Source: Gavia stellata
Lineage: Eukaryota > Chordata > Aves > Gaviiformes > Gaviidae
Length of the DNA stretch: 64,000 nucleotides
NCBI RefSeq assembly: GCF_030936135.1
Contig: NC_082595.1
Coordinates: 111,120,334-111,184,333 of the forward strand
Direction of reading: 5' to 3'
Every line of letters starts with the position of its first letter. Within the stretch, counting starts at the first letter, position 1. The position numbers and the translations under genes were made by a program. Below, piece by piece: positions 1-12,000 of the stretch. The notes below the pieces were generated by a model that saw nothing but the letters and a program-made list of their open reading frames with translations, had not been told where the DNA came from and did not search any database.

Positions 1-861
1 TGGTCGGAGAGTTCTGCAGCAACTTGGGTAGGTTGTTGAAAGACGACTATTTTATCATCTTATTCATTGCTTTGGGTGGGAAATAACTTTGAGATTCCTG
101 GAATTGCGTAAGTTGTCCAGCTATAGCTTCTGGCATAAAACTAGCTGTTTAGATTTTACGATGTGCTCCTAATGTCATTAATACAGTAAGTGCTTGGAGA
201 GACACAAGTTGTACCTAAAATGTTTTGGAATGGAACAGGTATAATGAGATTTAATCATCTGGTGCTCTTGGTTTGCTAAGTATGTCGCTTAGCTGCCAAC
301 AGACTACGTGTTGCCTAGGTTTTGGATATTGTTCCCAGCTGAAATATTACTATTTCCTTCCTGTATGTCAGCCAGTGTAAAATCTTTACATGCTTTTTTA
401 TGACTTTCAGTTTTGAAAACAAGCACATCTGCTTCCCTTCTTACACCTGATTTTTAAATATACCAAAAGCAAATAGCACAATCTCTGTTTAAAAAAAATA
501 TCAAGATATATTTATAGACCCCAGAAATACAAAACCTAATCAGACGCTTTCACAGCTGGAAAAGCTGATAATTGCAAAGCTGTGATAGCAGTGTGAATGG
601 CAGCATTTTCCAGCCTGTTTGGAATGTCACATCCAGTGCTGGTTTTCTCCTTTTCTCCCCTTCCCCCACCTCAGTTCCTCTGTGCTCTCACCCTTCTGTC
701 ACCAAACCGCTTTCTCATGTCTGTCCTGCTATATATTGCCTCTTCTTTTATCAGAGATCTTCCCTTTATTTTAAACTAACTACTTTTTACAAATAAGACT
801 AAAAAGCTCGTGATAGCAGGATTGTTACAAAGGTTATCAAAAAGACATTAGAAGTCTAAAT

Positions 862-1000
862 CAGGGAATCCTCACTGTAAGCAAGTGTTCTGGTCCCCAT
901 TACACACCTGGGAGAAATTTGAGCTGTAGCATTTAGGTGGCTTACCCAAGGTTGCAGAATAAGGCTGAGAACAGAACTGAAGTGCAAATTCTTAGTCTTA
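862..1000 (-). repeat. MIR/CORE-SINE-like relic
   Basis: The string gtggcttacccaaggttgca followed by gaataaggctgagaacagaa resembles the reverse of the MIR core (compare 'gacttgcccaaggtcacaca ... cagagctgggac'). It is short and highly diverged, and its borders are estimated. Confidence 0.4.
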
Positions 1001-1690
1001 ACTTTTTACATGTGAATGTACCCTTGGAGAAGAAAAAAACCACAATACTTTGGGGTTTTTTGCATTTTAAAATCCTTGCGCGTATTCATAGATGCTGAAT
1101 ATCTATAGACTGTCTCACAGTCCTGGTATGAGACTGCCATGGTAGTGGAAGACAAATACTACAAGGGATGTGGTAGATTCCTCCATCACCCACCATCTCT
1201 AAATCAAAATCAGATATCCCTGTTTAGGACATGTTTCAGTTCAAACAGGAGTCATAGGTCCTGTTGTGGGATGTACAAGGTAAAATTATGTGGGGTTTGG
1301 GTGTTGTTTATATGAAAAGACAAGTTACAGGGTCAGGATGATTCCTTGTAGTGTAAATACCTATTAAGAGAGTGTGTTCTGGCATTTTGTAAGAATGATA
1401 ATCACGGGTTATACCACAGATCCCCTCTGCCAACATCCTGGCTCCAACAGGGGCCATGAGCAGATGCCTAGAGAAGAGTATATCAACGGGGTGAGATTAT
1501 ATGATACTTTCTCCTCATAATCTCATAGCCTTCAAGTATTTTTTTTTCAGGAATTTCCTGAATCAGTCATGGCTTTTGTGTAGTTAGTAATGTTCAGTGG
1601 ATTTCTCTTCCAGGAACTTGTTCAATCTGCCCTTGAAGCTGTGTTAATTCTTAACACCTGTGACTTCCTTTCCTAAGTGATGCACGTGTT

Positions 1691-1709
1691 TATATGTGTG
1701 TGTGTGTAT
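1691..1709. repeat. (TA)2(TG)n microsatellite
   Basis: tatatgtgtgtgtgtgtat, a short TG run in an INTS9 intron. Confidence 0.9.
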
Positions 1710-3721
1710 TACGGTCTGTGTTTTCATTGCTTTTAAGCAATGAATTTTATTACTCTACGAGCTGTTGCAGATAAGCTTTGGTGACCTTGTTGTGCTAGAT
1801 CCAGATGTGCTGCCCTTGTCTGTCCCTTCTGGATCTTTATGGGGGTTACTGTCCCCCTGACAGATGGTAGCGTGATCACATCCTATCATCTTACCTTCAC
1901 CAAGGAAGCAAGTCTGAGCTGAAATGTTAGACTTTATACTGGTGAGGCCGAGGAGTGGAACGTGTTGCCCTGCTGCCAACTCTGCTGCAAATGTGCTCTA
2001 GCAAGCACCTTGGTCATCACTCGTGTCTTGAACTGCAACAGCTGTATGCCAAGTAAACAAAAGTGAGACCATTGTTAATTAAATGCTTTTTAAAAATTAA
2101 ACAGTCTTAGAGATGTAGCTTGGGCCAAAGCAAAATCCAAAAGATGAATGCATATACATAAATGTGTTACATATGTAGGTACAGGTGGGTGTTTATCTGT
2201 ACAAGTTGTTGTGATTTACGGAAACATTCTGACTACTTCGAGAGTTTTGCAGAAGGTCTTCAAGCCAGCTTCTCTTTTGAACAAGACAAACTCAGAGAAA
2301 TTAGAAAATTATTGAAGACCAAAGGAAGATACATGCTTAAAATGATGCCACTGTAAGAATCTGGAATTTGAGTGGTATTTGCCAAAAACCACAGCAACCT
2401 GAAGAAATTCAATAATTCTCTGAATAATGTAGTGGTAGGGCTGTCTTTGACATGACACGAGCAGTATTTACGCATCTACCCCAACATCAGGAGAAGAAAA
2501 TAGCGAATCAATTTTCTTTCAAACATGTAAAAAAGTCCAAAAAGCAATAGGTTATTGGGAAAAGCAGTAGAGTAGGCAAGCTGAGCCGAATAGTTTTCAT
2601 ATATTTTTCCCATTTCCAAAATGTTCATGGGACTTCACAAGAAGCTCAGAATACACTAGGTATTCTCCAAAGCAGACACTGGAAATTTACCAGAAATGTG
2701 TATCATGAGGTAATGGCATGTTTGTGAGTAAGTGTTGTGAAGCACAGAAATGGCAGTGTGAACATTTCACCTTGATTTCTTTTTTCATCCCAGCATGTAG
2801 AGTTGTAGACGCTGATTCCCATTATTACCAAGTCACATGCATGATTTCCTCTCTGCATTGTGTGTGCAGCACTGAAACCATGCTTTGTCACGTCTCCAAG
2901 TTCCTCTCAGTTTAGCCCAAACCCCTTTTTTCTGTGCTCAGCGCTGCAGCACCAGCACTCTGCAGCTCAAGAAAAGCAATTGTATTTTTACATTGCCTTG
3001 GGCATCATCAGCAAAATTGCCAGACTGTCTGTAGGGACAGTTTGTGATATTTTGTGTGCGTGTGCGGTCGTGCCTCTGTGTGTGTATGCATGTGTTTATA
3101 TAAAGCAGAAAAGAGCACAGTTTGCTTTTTAGGTGCCAACTTGACCTTGTGGTGGCAGCTGTTCGAAAAGCAAGTATCTCATTGTGAGTTGTAAATTGAA
3201 CAACTTGTTATGGAGCTACTGAAGGAGACTAAATTTGAAATGCCATGATTATTATACAACTTTTATCAAGAGAGTGCATCCATCAGTCACAAAGATAAAT
3301 TGGGCTTTAAACAGCTTTCAAATATAACATGTCCTCTTACTGACAACTATAGAAAGTTGCCGTAGTGGTGCAGAGAGCCAGGTTGGACCTGCTGCTTGCA
3401 TGGAAAGCAGTATGCTTGTAAAGGTTTTCATCCCTGTTTTGCAAAGGCTGGGAGGTAATTCTTATCCCTTCATGGAACCACTTAAGAGCACCCTCAAGAA
3501 GTAGTGCCCAGCTGTGCTGACCACCGCACATACAAATCAACTTGCACCAGGGAACTCAGTAGTGTGTTCTAAACCAAAAAGTTGTCACACGGAGCCTTGT
3601 CAGTGGTGGGATAGCCGCGTTGCTGTCCTTTCCTGTCCTGGGGAGTAGGAGTATTCACCAGGCCAGTTTCAAAGGTGCATCACTGTGGCACCAGGAACAT
3701 GAGATTCAAGGGGCCAGCAAC

Positions 3722-3795
3722 CCTGGGTCCATGGCCTAGTGGGTAGGGCAGCGGTCTGGAAGACTGCTCCACTCCCTGGATTGTGATTTTGTATT
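3722..3795 (+). repeat. Possible tRNA-derived SINE fragment
   Basis: TGGCCTAGTGG at 3732-3742 fits the RNA polymerase III box A consensus. It is followed by a self-complementary stem (agcggtct / agactgct, 3750-3767) like an anticodon arm. A box B is only poorly matched near 3778-3788. No acceptor stem is seen, so this is not a working tRNA gene. Confidence 0.3.
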
Positions 3796-5860
3796 AATTA
3801 TTGGTAACCAGCTCTGTAGTTTTCCTGGGAACAGAAGCTCAAGTTGGTGTCTGCTCCAAGACCTTACCCTCCATTATTTTCTCTGTGGCCCCAGGAATCT
3901 TGAACTTCTGGTTGTTTTCAACAGAAAAAGCTTGAGGTTCCCATAGCAAACCAATGGCTGCAGGGAAGGGAGACCTGTGAATTCAAACTCTAAGGCTTAG
4001 GGATGAAACCCACATTTTTCATGGTCTGGACAAATTCTTTAACTAGCTCATCATTAGATGAAAGCTCTTCCTCCAGCCGCTTCAAAGGGAGGAGAGAGCC
4101 ATTCATCTTAACCAGGTGAAGCTAGTTGGTGCCTGAGTGAAAGAAGAAGGAATCCATTTCATGGAGACACACACCTTGGTGTTTCAGCCAGTATCTTCTG
4201 TTCAGAGCAGACAGAGCTGCAGACGTACCCCTTTCCTTAGCATTTTCCACTGATCACTAACACGCCCCACACTCTGCATCCCCCGTCTCTGGCCCATGCA
4301 GCATTCCTGCTGCTGTGGATACAGGAACTTATCTTTCCCCTTTGCAGAATTTTTGGGTGCATAACAAAGCAATGCAAATTCTGGTCCTGGAGCCAGAGGC
4401 TTAACTTTCAGCCCCCAGATGGCTTTGAAAATATCATTCTTAATCTCCTCATTCCTCTCTTCACATCCTGTTTACAGATGGGATGGTTTAGACTTACCCA
4501 TGTAAGAGGGATAATATAACACATTGCTGGGATGTTTTGTAACATCTCAGGTTCTAGACAACTGTAAAGTATTGCTATTCATATTCACAAAGATTTTGAT
4601 GGTGTAGTTTGTATGTGACCTGGAGAAAACCTAGGCAATAAATCCACTACGCTGCAGTTATAATGTAACTCTGATACAGAAGCTGTCTTTGACCACCAGT
4701 TGCTGAGGGCAGCATGTAATAGGCACTGACTGCTAAAAGGAGTTAAGCACCTAAATGCATGTGAAAAATCTTGCTACAGAGTCTGTGCATTTCCCTAAAC
4801 TCCAGAAAACCTTTAAACATTCAGCCATAAAAATCTTCCTTGAGCATGTAGATGGGGCAAAAAGACCCTTAATGTGCTAAATCCGTACCCCATCAAAGCT
4901 TGTCAATAGATTGAAGTCAAGGAAGTGATTATGGCGGGATGTAATATATGCATTTTCAGGCTCTTTCACAGCTTTTTGTGTAATGCCTTGACACATAATA
5001 TTACTGCTGCTGCACTGCAATTAACATCAGTAGATGGTTTTACCCCATGACCACAGATGAAATCCTAGTGAGGCAGTAATTGTTCAGTGAGGTGGACAAA
5101 GTATTTCCACTTTCCCATAAGGCACAGGATTTTTGTAGTTCGTTCTGCCAAAAGAACAAAATGTTTGCTCTGTACTTGCTTTTGCTGTTGTACTCAGATC
5201 TGTCTCAATTGCAGAGTAAACCTAATTTTCTTTTTTCTTTTCCTCATTTTTCTCTAGTCCCGTGCTGTCTACAACTCATAGAGGTTTTAAATTGTTCTTG
5301 TTATATTGAAAGGAGAGAAATATTTAGAGTTTTTAAGAAGGAGAAACACTCCCCCTCGCCCTTCTAGCTTCGAGGGCTGTTTGAAATAACCACATCTTCA
5401 GCCATTCATCTAGAGCACTGGAAACTGAGTACAGAACAGTTTACCATGTGTAGTGTTTTCAGCTGAGACCAGTGAACTGTTGTCCTTCCCCTCTGGTGGA
5501 CAGCTAAGAGATGGAGCAAGGTTTATTTTGATGGTAGGGTGTTTTCTGTCACTCATTTATCTTCATGTGCCAGTGCAAGACCGCCCTCTCGTGTCAGGAG
5601 TTTTGCATGTGCTCAGTCTGTTATGTGCCCCCCAGCTAATGGAGTGTAAAATCATTCACTCCACTAAGCCTGGAGAAAGCAGTAAATAAATATATTTAAT
5701 AATCAGAAGTGTTCCTCCCAATTCATATGCATAATGTTGTTCTGCTAATTCATGTGATAGCTTCTTTCTATACCTTATGTAGTATTTAGATTAAAGGAAT
5801 TCTGTTAAAAAGTTTAAATATGAACCCTGTTAATTGATTTTTGCTTTCTCTCTCCCTGAG

Positions 5861-6041
5861 CTATGACTGTTCGGAATGGAGGAAATGTGCTGGTTCCCTG
5901 TTACCCTTCTGGAGTAATATACGATCTGCTGGAGTGCCTGTATCAGTATATTGACTCTGCAGGACTCTCCAATGTCCCTTTTTATTTCATCTCACCTGTT
6001 GCCAACAGCTCCCTTGAGTTCTCCCAGATCTTTGCCGAATG
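5861..6041 (+). CDS. INTS9: INTS9 coding exon, beta-CASP region (about residues 286-346)
   Basis: The acceptor is a pyrimidine-rich tract ending ctgag at 5860 and the donor is gtaggt at 6042. The exon starts inside an Ala codon (phase 1) and ends inside a Trp codon (phase 2). The translation runs [17 protein letters not shown] and then [30 protein letters not shown] is a conserved turn typical of the beta-CASP family, where CPSF/Integrator proteins carry a similar 'GG.V.IP' loop. Reading straight through the donor gives TAG, which explains why a naive open frame appears to stop at 6045. Four more residues would not fit the family; the next exon supplies the last base of Trp. Confidence 0.95.
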
Positions 6042-9000
6042 GTAGGTGTTAAAGGGCTGCTTCATCAGCCTCAATTCACACACTCAGCTATGGTAAATAG
6101 ATATATGCACGTTATCTCTACTTGACATATTCAAATATATACTTGATTAGAATTGTGAACACGTTTCTTGAGTCACAAGGGTGTGCGTGTGTGTGTAAGT
6201 AGATGTTCTATAATTAGGGCAGCATCGTTTCCTGTAGAACATACAAACTCAAATAATCTGTCCTTTTTGATACTTGCACTTATGATTAAATGACGTACCT
6301 GACTTGAGTGAATTTTAGCTCTGCCTGTTCGCACATCTTATCCAGTGCCCCTAAAACTATACCATGGTCTCCCTGTCTAAGCAAAATAGATTTTTCAGGC
6401 TTAATTTTGCTGAGCCAGCAATGTCTTTGCATGGCAAAAAAAGGCTAACAGTATCCTGGGCTGCATTAGGCAGAGTGCTGCCAGCGGGTCAGGGAAGGGG
6501 ATCCTTCTCTGCTCAGCACTGGTGAGGCTATATGGAGAGTACTGAGTCTAGTTCTCGGCTCTCTGGTACAAGAAGGATATGGGCTTACTGGAGCAAGGCC
6601 AGCACAGGGCCACAAAGACGAGGAGGGGCGGAGAGAGCTGGAACTGTTCAGCCTGGAGAACAGAAGTCTCAAGGGGATCTTACCAATGTGTAGAAATACC
6701 TGATGAGAAAAATGAGGCTGAGGGAGCCAGACTCTTCTCAGTAGGGCCCATTGACAGAACAAGAGGCACAAATTAAAACACATAAAATTCCATCTGAACA
6801 AAAGAAACACACTTTTTAACTGTGAGGGTGGTCAAACACTGGAACAGGTTGTGCAGAGAGGTTGCGGAGTCTCTACCTATGGAGACTCCAAAACCCAACT
6901 GGATGCAGTCCTGGACAACCTGCTCTAGCTGACAATGCTTGAGCAAGGGTTGGACTAGATGATCTCAAGAGGTCCCTTCCAACCTCAACCATTCTGTGAT
7001 TCAGAGCCATGGAAAGGCGAACCTAACCACTTGTAACTGCTCCTAAATTCTTACAAATGGAGACGTGGTCTAGATTATTAATTAGGATAAGTTAGCTTTT
7101 CCTTCCTTTCTTCCTCTCCAGATTTTTTAAGTCTGGATTTCAGGAAAGAAAAGTGGGGTCCTGGAAATCTTATGTGAATTGATTGCTCAGGAGAATTGTA
7201 AAGAGGATTGAAATCTGGTGAATTTACTTTCAGCAAAAGTAGGAAAATCAAGCCTTGGTGTCCTGGCCAAACTTCAGTGTATTCACCAGGGTGTGTTGAC
7301 TCATATAGTTTATCATTAAACAATTGTTTGGTTTGTACTTACAGGGTGATTTCATTTCAGTAGCAGCTGAAGTGGTAGCTGCATAGTTCTTGTTATAATA
7401 ATACTGTCAAAGTAGCAGGAATGTTACGTGTGCCAGTTGGGTTGTCTTGTCTGCTGTGTCTAGCTGGCACAACTCAAGACAGCCAAGTGTTCAGACACCA
7501 TTTTTTTGAATTCTACTTTGCTGTAGTGGCTTGTATTGAAAAGTCAAAACCAACATTAGCTAATCTCCAAACACTTATGTGTAAGGTGAATGTTTTACTT
7601 ACGTGGAAATGGAGGCAGAGGTTGAGCATCTGTAAAATAGAGGTTTGGGGTCAGAACTGGGGTTGAAATTCAGGGATTCCAGCCTTCCAATTCTACAATT
7701 TAGTCAGCTAAAAGAAATGTCCTGCTCTTAGTATCTCTTAGACTTTATCAAATTTAGTTTGACCCAGGCTTATTGCTTTTTAATAAAGTGAAGAAAGTAT
7801 GAAATGGGTAGTGTTTCCCAGAAAAAGCCACAAGGGCAGTGTCACTACAGATAATTGTAATGTCACACAGACCTCTGACAAATATCTTTCTTTTTTTAAC
7901 TTCGGTAATGGGATGGATCAGGAATCTGGCTACAGCTAATCAGCAACTTTCAATGTTTATGTTTTAAAAATAAATGACTCATGTAAAATAGCAGGTAACA
8001 GTGAGCATTATGCCATGGTGAGAGACAGTTTACCAACATTGTAGCTGCAACAATAAAATGCATAGGGGAATTAGATTATAATGAACAAAAGGACCAAGCC
8101 ACTGCTGAGAAGTGGGATGAGGCAAGTGGAATTTTTCTGTTGACAGGTGATTTGGCTTTGCAAAAACTGCTGAGGTCTGGACTGTGAAATGACGTGGATG
8201 TTGAGTTACAAATTTGTCTTCAACAGCAAAGGAGTTCTATTGCATAGTGTTTACAAAATTACTTTCACCTGTCTTGCACCTTCGCTACATGATCTCGCTA
8301 TGACTGAGTTGTTGTCATGTCCTGTTGGTGTTAGTCCTCTAAACAGAAAGACTGGAAGCAACAAAACAAATTGGTGATTTTGTACCTGATGGCACAGATA
8401 CGAAATGGCTTTCTCCAGAAAAAGTTTAACAGTAGATGGCAGCAGATACTGCAGGATGTTCTGCACCTCTCTAACCGAGCTTATTTTCCTTTTCTTTTAA
8501 AGGTTGTGTCATAACAAACAAACAAAGGTATATCTTCCAGAACCTCCTTTTCCCCATGCTGAGGTAAGTAAACCATGGTCTTGCTGTTTGCTAAGATCAC
8601 AGAGTGAGTGGGTTTCTGGAACACAGTCCTGTGTGGCTGTTGTTTTCTGATGAACGCTTCTACAGCTATTTAATAGTTTTGTGTCATTATTTGTACAAGT
8701 GTTTTTTTCCTTTCCTTTCTGTGATTAATTCGGGAGCATGCGGGAGGAATGAATGATGGTGTTCCCTCAACTCAAAAATTATCATGGTGTTTATTTCAGC
8801 ATATAACTTACATACGCTCGCCTGTTTTACTTCTTCCCCCGCAGAAGGCTATCTGGCATACACATGGTTGAATGTTTGCTCTTATCAGACTGCAACCACG
8901 AATATTCCCTTTGTCCAAGCAGTTTATTTCAAAGTCTGTAAAACTAAGAGCTTGTTATCAGAGACAGCTTAGTCATCCCCGCTCCTACCTCCCTAACTGA

Positions 9001-12000
9001 GATAGGCACCATGTTGTCTGCTGCAGGAGAAATGGTATCGTGAAAGAGAGGTTTGATATAAAAAAGTTAAACCTTGCAGCACCAAGTGCTGTCATTGACA
9101 ATTTTAAATGAAATTTCTTGAGCTAGCATCTTAGTGAAGCAAAGAGGAATAAGGTTCCTATCTTTGGGGGGGATCTCCCTGCAACATATGTTGAGGCTCT
9201 TCCCTGCCACAAAATAATAATTTGAGGGGAAGTTTTAGCCAACCAGACATGAAGTAAATCTGGTATAACTCATGCCTTCAGAGTTATCTCGTATATCAAG
9301 AAAGGAAATCTCTTACTTTCTCCACTGGGAACAGGTAGGTTTCCCACTGCAGTAAATGAGAGGTAGGCTGGGAAAGGAAGAAATGGGGCTGAGAAATACT
9401 TTTGGCTAAATCTTCCTCCTGTGAGACAGTGAGCCATTTAGGGCATGCAGTCTTAGAAAACTGACTCTTTTAGTTCCTGTGGTCCAAACTGTTTGATGAG
9501 GTGTGCTGAGTGGCCATTGCAGATTTAAGAGTCTGGAGATTAAATGCTTTTTCAGGCATTGGGTTTTTTTTTCCTCTGCGATATCTCATCCAGGGACTTG
9601 TTCTGGAAATTGCCGTTGCCCATCATATCTATCATCTGTAGGTGCTTCAAAGGCATTGTTGGAAGTAGGATCTGACCAGAGCCCTCACTCTTTCCAGATG
9701 CTTGAATGCATTTGAAGCAGGATGTGCAGTCAATTGTGTGTAATCTGTTACCAAGAATAATGCAGACTGCAGGGCAAACCACCTATTCACCACTTTTTTG
9801 TAACCAAAAAATTAATTTGCACGATAAATCAATTCCAAAGCCTGATCTCCAAGTACAAGACTCTGTACCCATGCCGCTGGCTATGTTTTCTAATTTCCCC
9901 TGCATCTCTGCTTTCTGGGGTGTCCTTGTTGATCCACAGTGTCTTTGTTTCACGGACATCCTATATTCTACCAAAGACATTGCTTCGAAATTTTAGTTCA
10001 CAATGTGCACTGGAACTGGCAGGTTGAAGTGAAGGCCCTTCCAAAATGAGAAGCCAAACATGCAGCTGTCAAAGTCTGGATTAATTAACCCATCTTGTAT
10101 GATGTGTCTTTGTGTTTATAGAGTGATAAGTGTGTCCTCTAATTTTTAGAACATTTTATATTCTCCAGAGGCCTGTTGATAATGAGATTTTGCCAAATTA
10201 TTGTTTAGCTGTTGAGACATTCCTCTGTGCTTCATGTGTAGATCAAGGTAATTATCTATGAAAGGACTCACAGCAGTGGATAACAGATCAGTTTCCATAT
10301 GACAAAATGCAGAGAGGGAGTAATGTGCCTGTTACAGGTACAGGCTTTGGTTGACAAGACCAAATCATACAGGTTATGACCTACAAAACTAGGGACATTC
10401 CATCACGAGATGCACAAACAGCTTTATCTAGACCCATGGATATCACTGATAGAAAGGGTTCCCTTAAATGTGATAAATGACACAATATAGTGTGTATAGA
10501 GCCTTGAGGCTCCCAAACTGTGAAATGGCTGTAGCCTTTAGGCATTTCAGTGCTGAGCTGCCATCTGAAGTAAGTACTGCACATTTCACAGTAAGTCATC
10601 TAACAACAACTAAGATTGTGTGTTTGGGTGTTCACTTAAGCTGCTGTATAAACACTGGAAAGTGGAGTAAACACTGGGAGGTGGAGTAGCCTGCACTACC
10701 CCCACCCCATGGTGGACTCAGTGGGTCTCTTCATTGCTAATTTCTGATACCTATTGGCTGTTTTGCAAAACCAGTTTGTATGGTGGGAGGCAGTGGCCCT
10801 AGGCATATAGCAACATTCTTTCACAAGCCTGGCTTTATAGCAAAACCAAAACAAAGTAATACTCAGGCAAAGAAAGACTGAGGCTGCTATTTCATTTAGT
10901 GCTTTTCTTAAGGTCATAAATCACTGAAGTTTAGACACGCTTGAGAACACCAGATCAGATTGTTCCTTTCTGTTCTGTAAGATGCATGGTTTGGTTTAGT
11001 TTGGTTTTAAACAATCAAAGCATATTGAGATATATATAGAAGACTGACATGTAAGACACACATGCTCACCGACACCGTGCCAGGATGTCTGTGTCAGGTA
11101 CCCAGGGCTCAGCACGTGCCTTTGATTTCTTGCTGCTGTCCTCTGAGGGACAGCTACTGTCATCTTTTTACTCCTGTAATTCTCAGCTGCCTTGGGCTGC
11201 ATTCCAGTTTCAGTGGTACCTACAGCTGATTACGGTTTAATGCTGTCATACTGTTTCTAAGGCATGGGAGAGGAGCTGGGTTTCTTTTTCTTCTACAAAA
11301 TAGAGTTGGAACAAACAGTGTAAACAGAAGGGGGGCGAAATCTTGCAGCTGATACTGTATATGTAACTCATATAATGTGAAACATCTATATAACCTATTT
11401 TCAGTACAATCTTTAACAAATGTATTATTTACTCCCTGGCAGAAATCCTGTTATGCCTGTGCAGAGTATCCACAGTAGGCTCAGCTGCTATGATGTTTTG
11501 GTGTCATTTTACCAAGCAAAATGATCTTAATATAGACGTGGCCTGAATAACCTGTCTATGGCCATACCATCAGTCTAGGAGGGAGCAAGGACTTGGACTC
11601 AAGGCTTCCAGTTACTAAGTTAGAGCCTTAGTCAGCAGTCAGCCTTTTTCTCTTAGGTAAACACTCTCCTTCTAAATCTGTGACTCACAGATTGTGAATC
11701 TCACAGGGAATTTTTAAGGAGTATCAGAAACAGACATTGAATGATCATTTCTATTGGATAGGTTGTTAGTGGAGAATTACCTCACCTTTTTCAAAGTAAT
11801 GGTAGGCTTGTGCAAGGTAACCTATACAGAAATTGCCCATCATGAAAAGATGTGCTTAGCTGCTCAATTGTTGGAAGAAAATAGGGAATTACTCAGACAT
11901 GCCTCTTGGTATTAGCAAGCATTAATAACATGCCTGGCATGATACATCAGAAAGGGACAGGCCAGGAAATAAGTTTCTAATTATCTACGGAACAAGTCCA

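Larger units (their letters stand above)
1..5860 (+). other. INTS9: INTS9 intron (5' part missing from window)
   Basis: No exon-like frame is recognisable. Contents are AT-leaning unique sequence, a (TG)n run at 1691-1709, a TG-rich stretch near 3050-3100, a MIR-like relic at about 862-1000 and a tRNA-promoter-like patch near 3720-3790. The intron ends with a good pyrimidine tract before 5861 and is phase 1. Confidence 0.85.
6042..8502 (+). other. INTS9: INTS9 intron with CR1 insertion
   Basis: A phase 2 intron of 2461 bases. It holds a (TG)n-like run at 6181-6197 and a sense-orientation CR1 3' end at about 6438-7003. The remainder shows nothing recognisable. Confidence 0.9.

Noticed and set aside
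3722..3795. A functional tRNA gene
   Set aside because: Box A fits, but no acceptor stem, poor box B and no T-loop; at best a SINE relic.
5863..5865. ATG as a possible start of a small 60-residue protein
   Set aside because: It is two bases inside an INTS9 exon with a good acceptor. The apparent stop at 6043-6045 is formed by the donor site.
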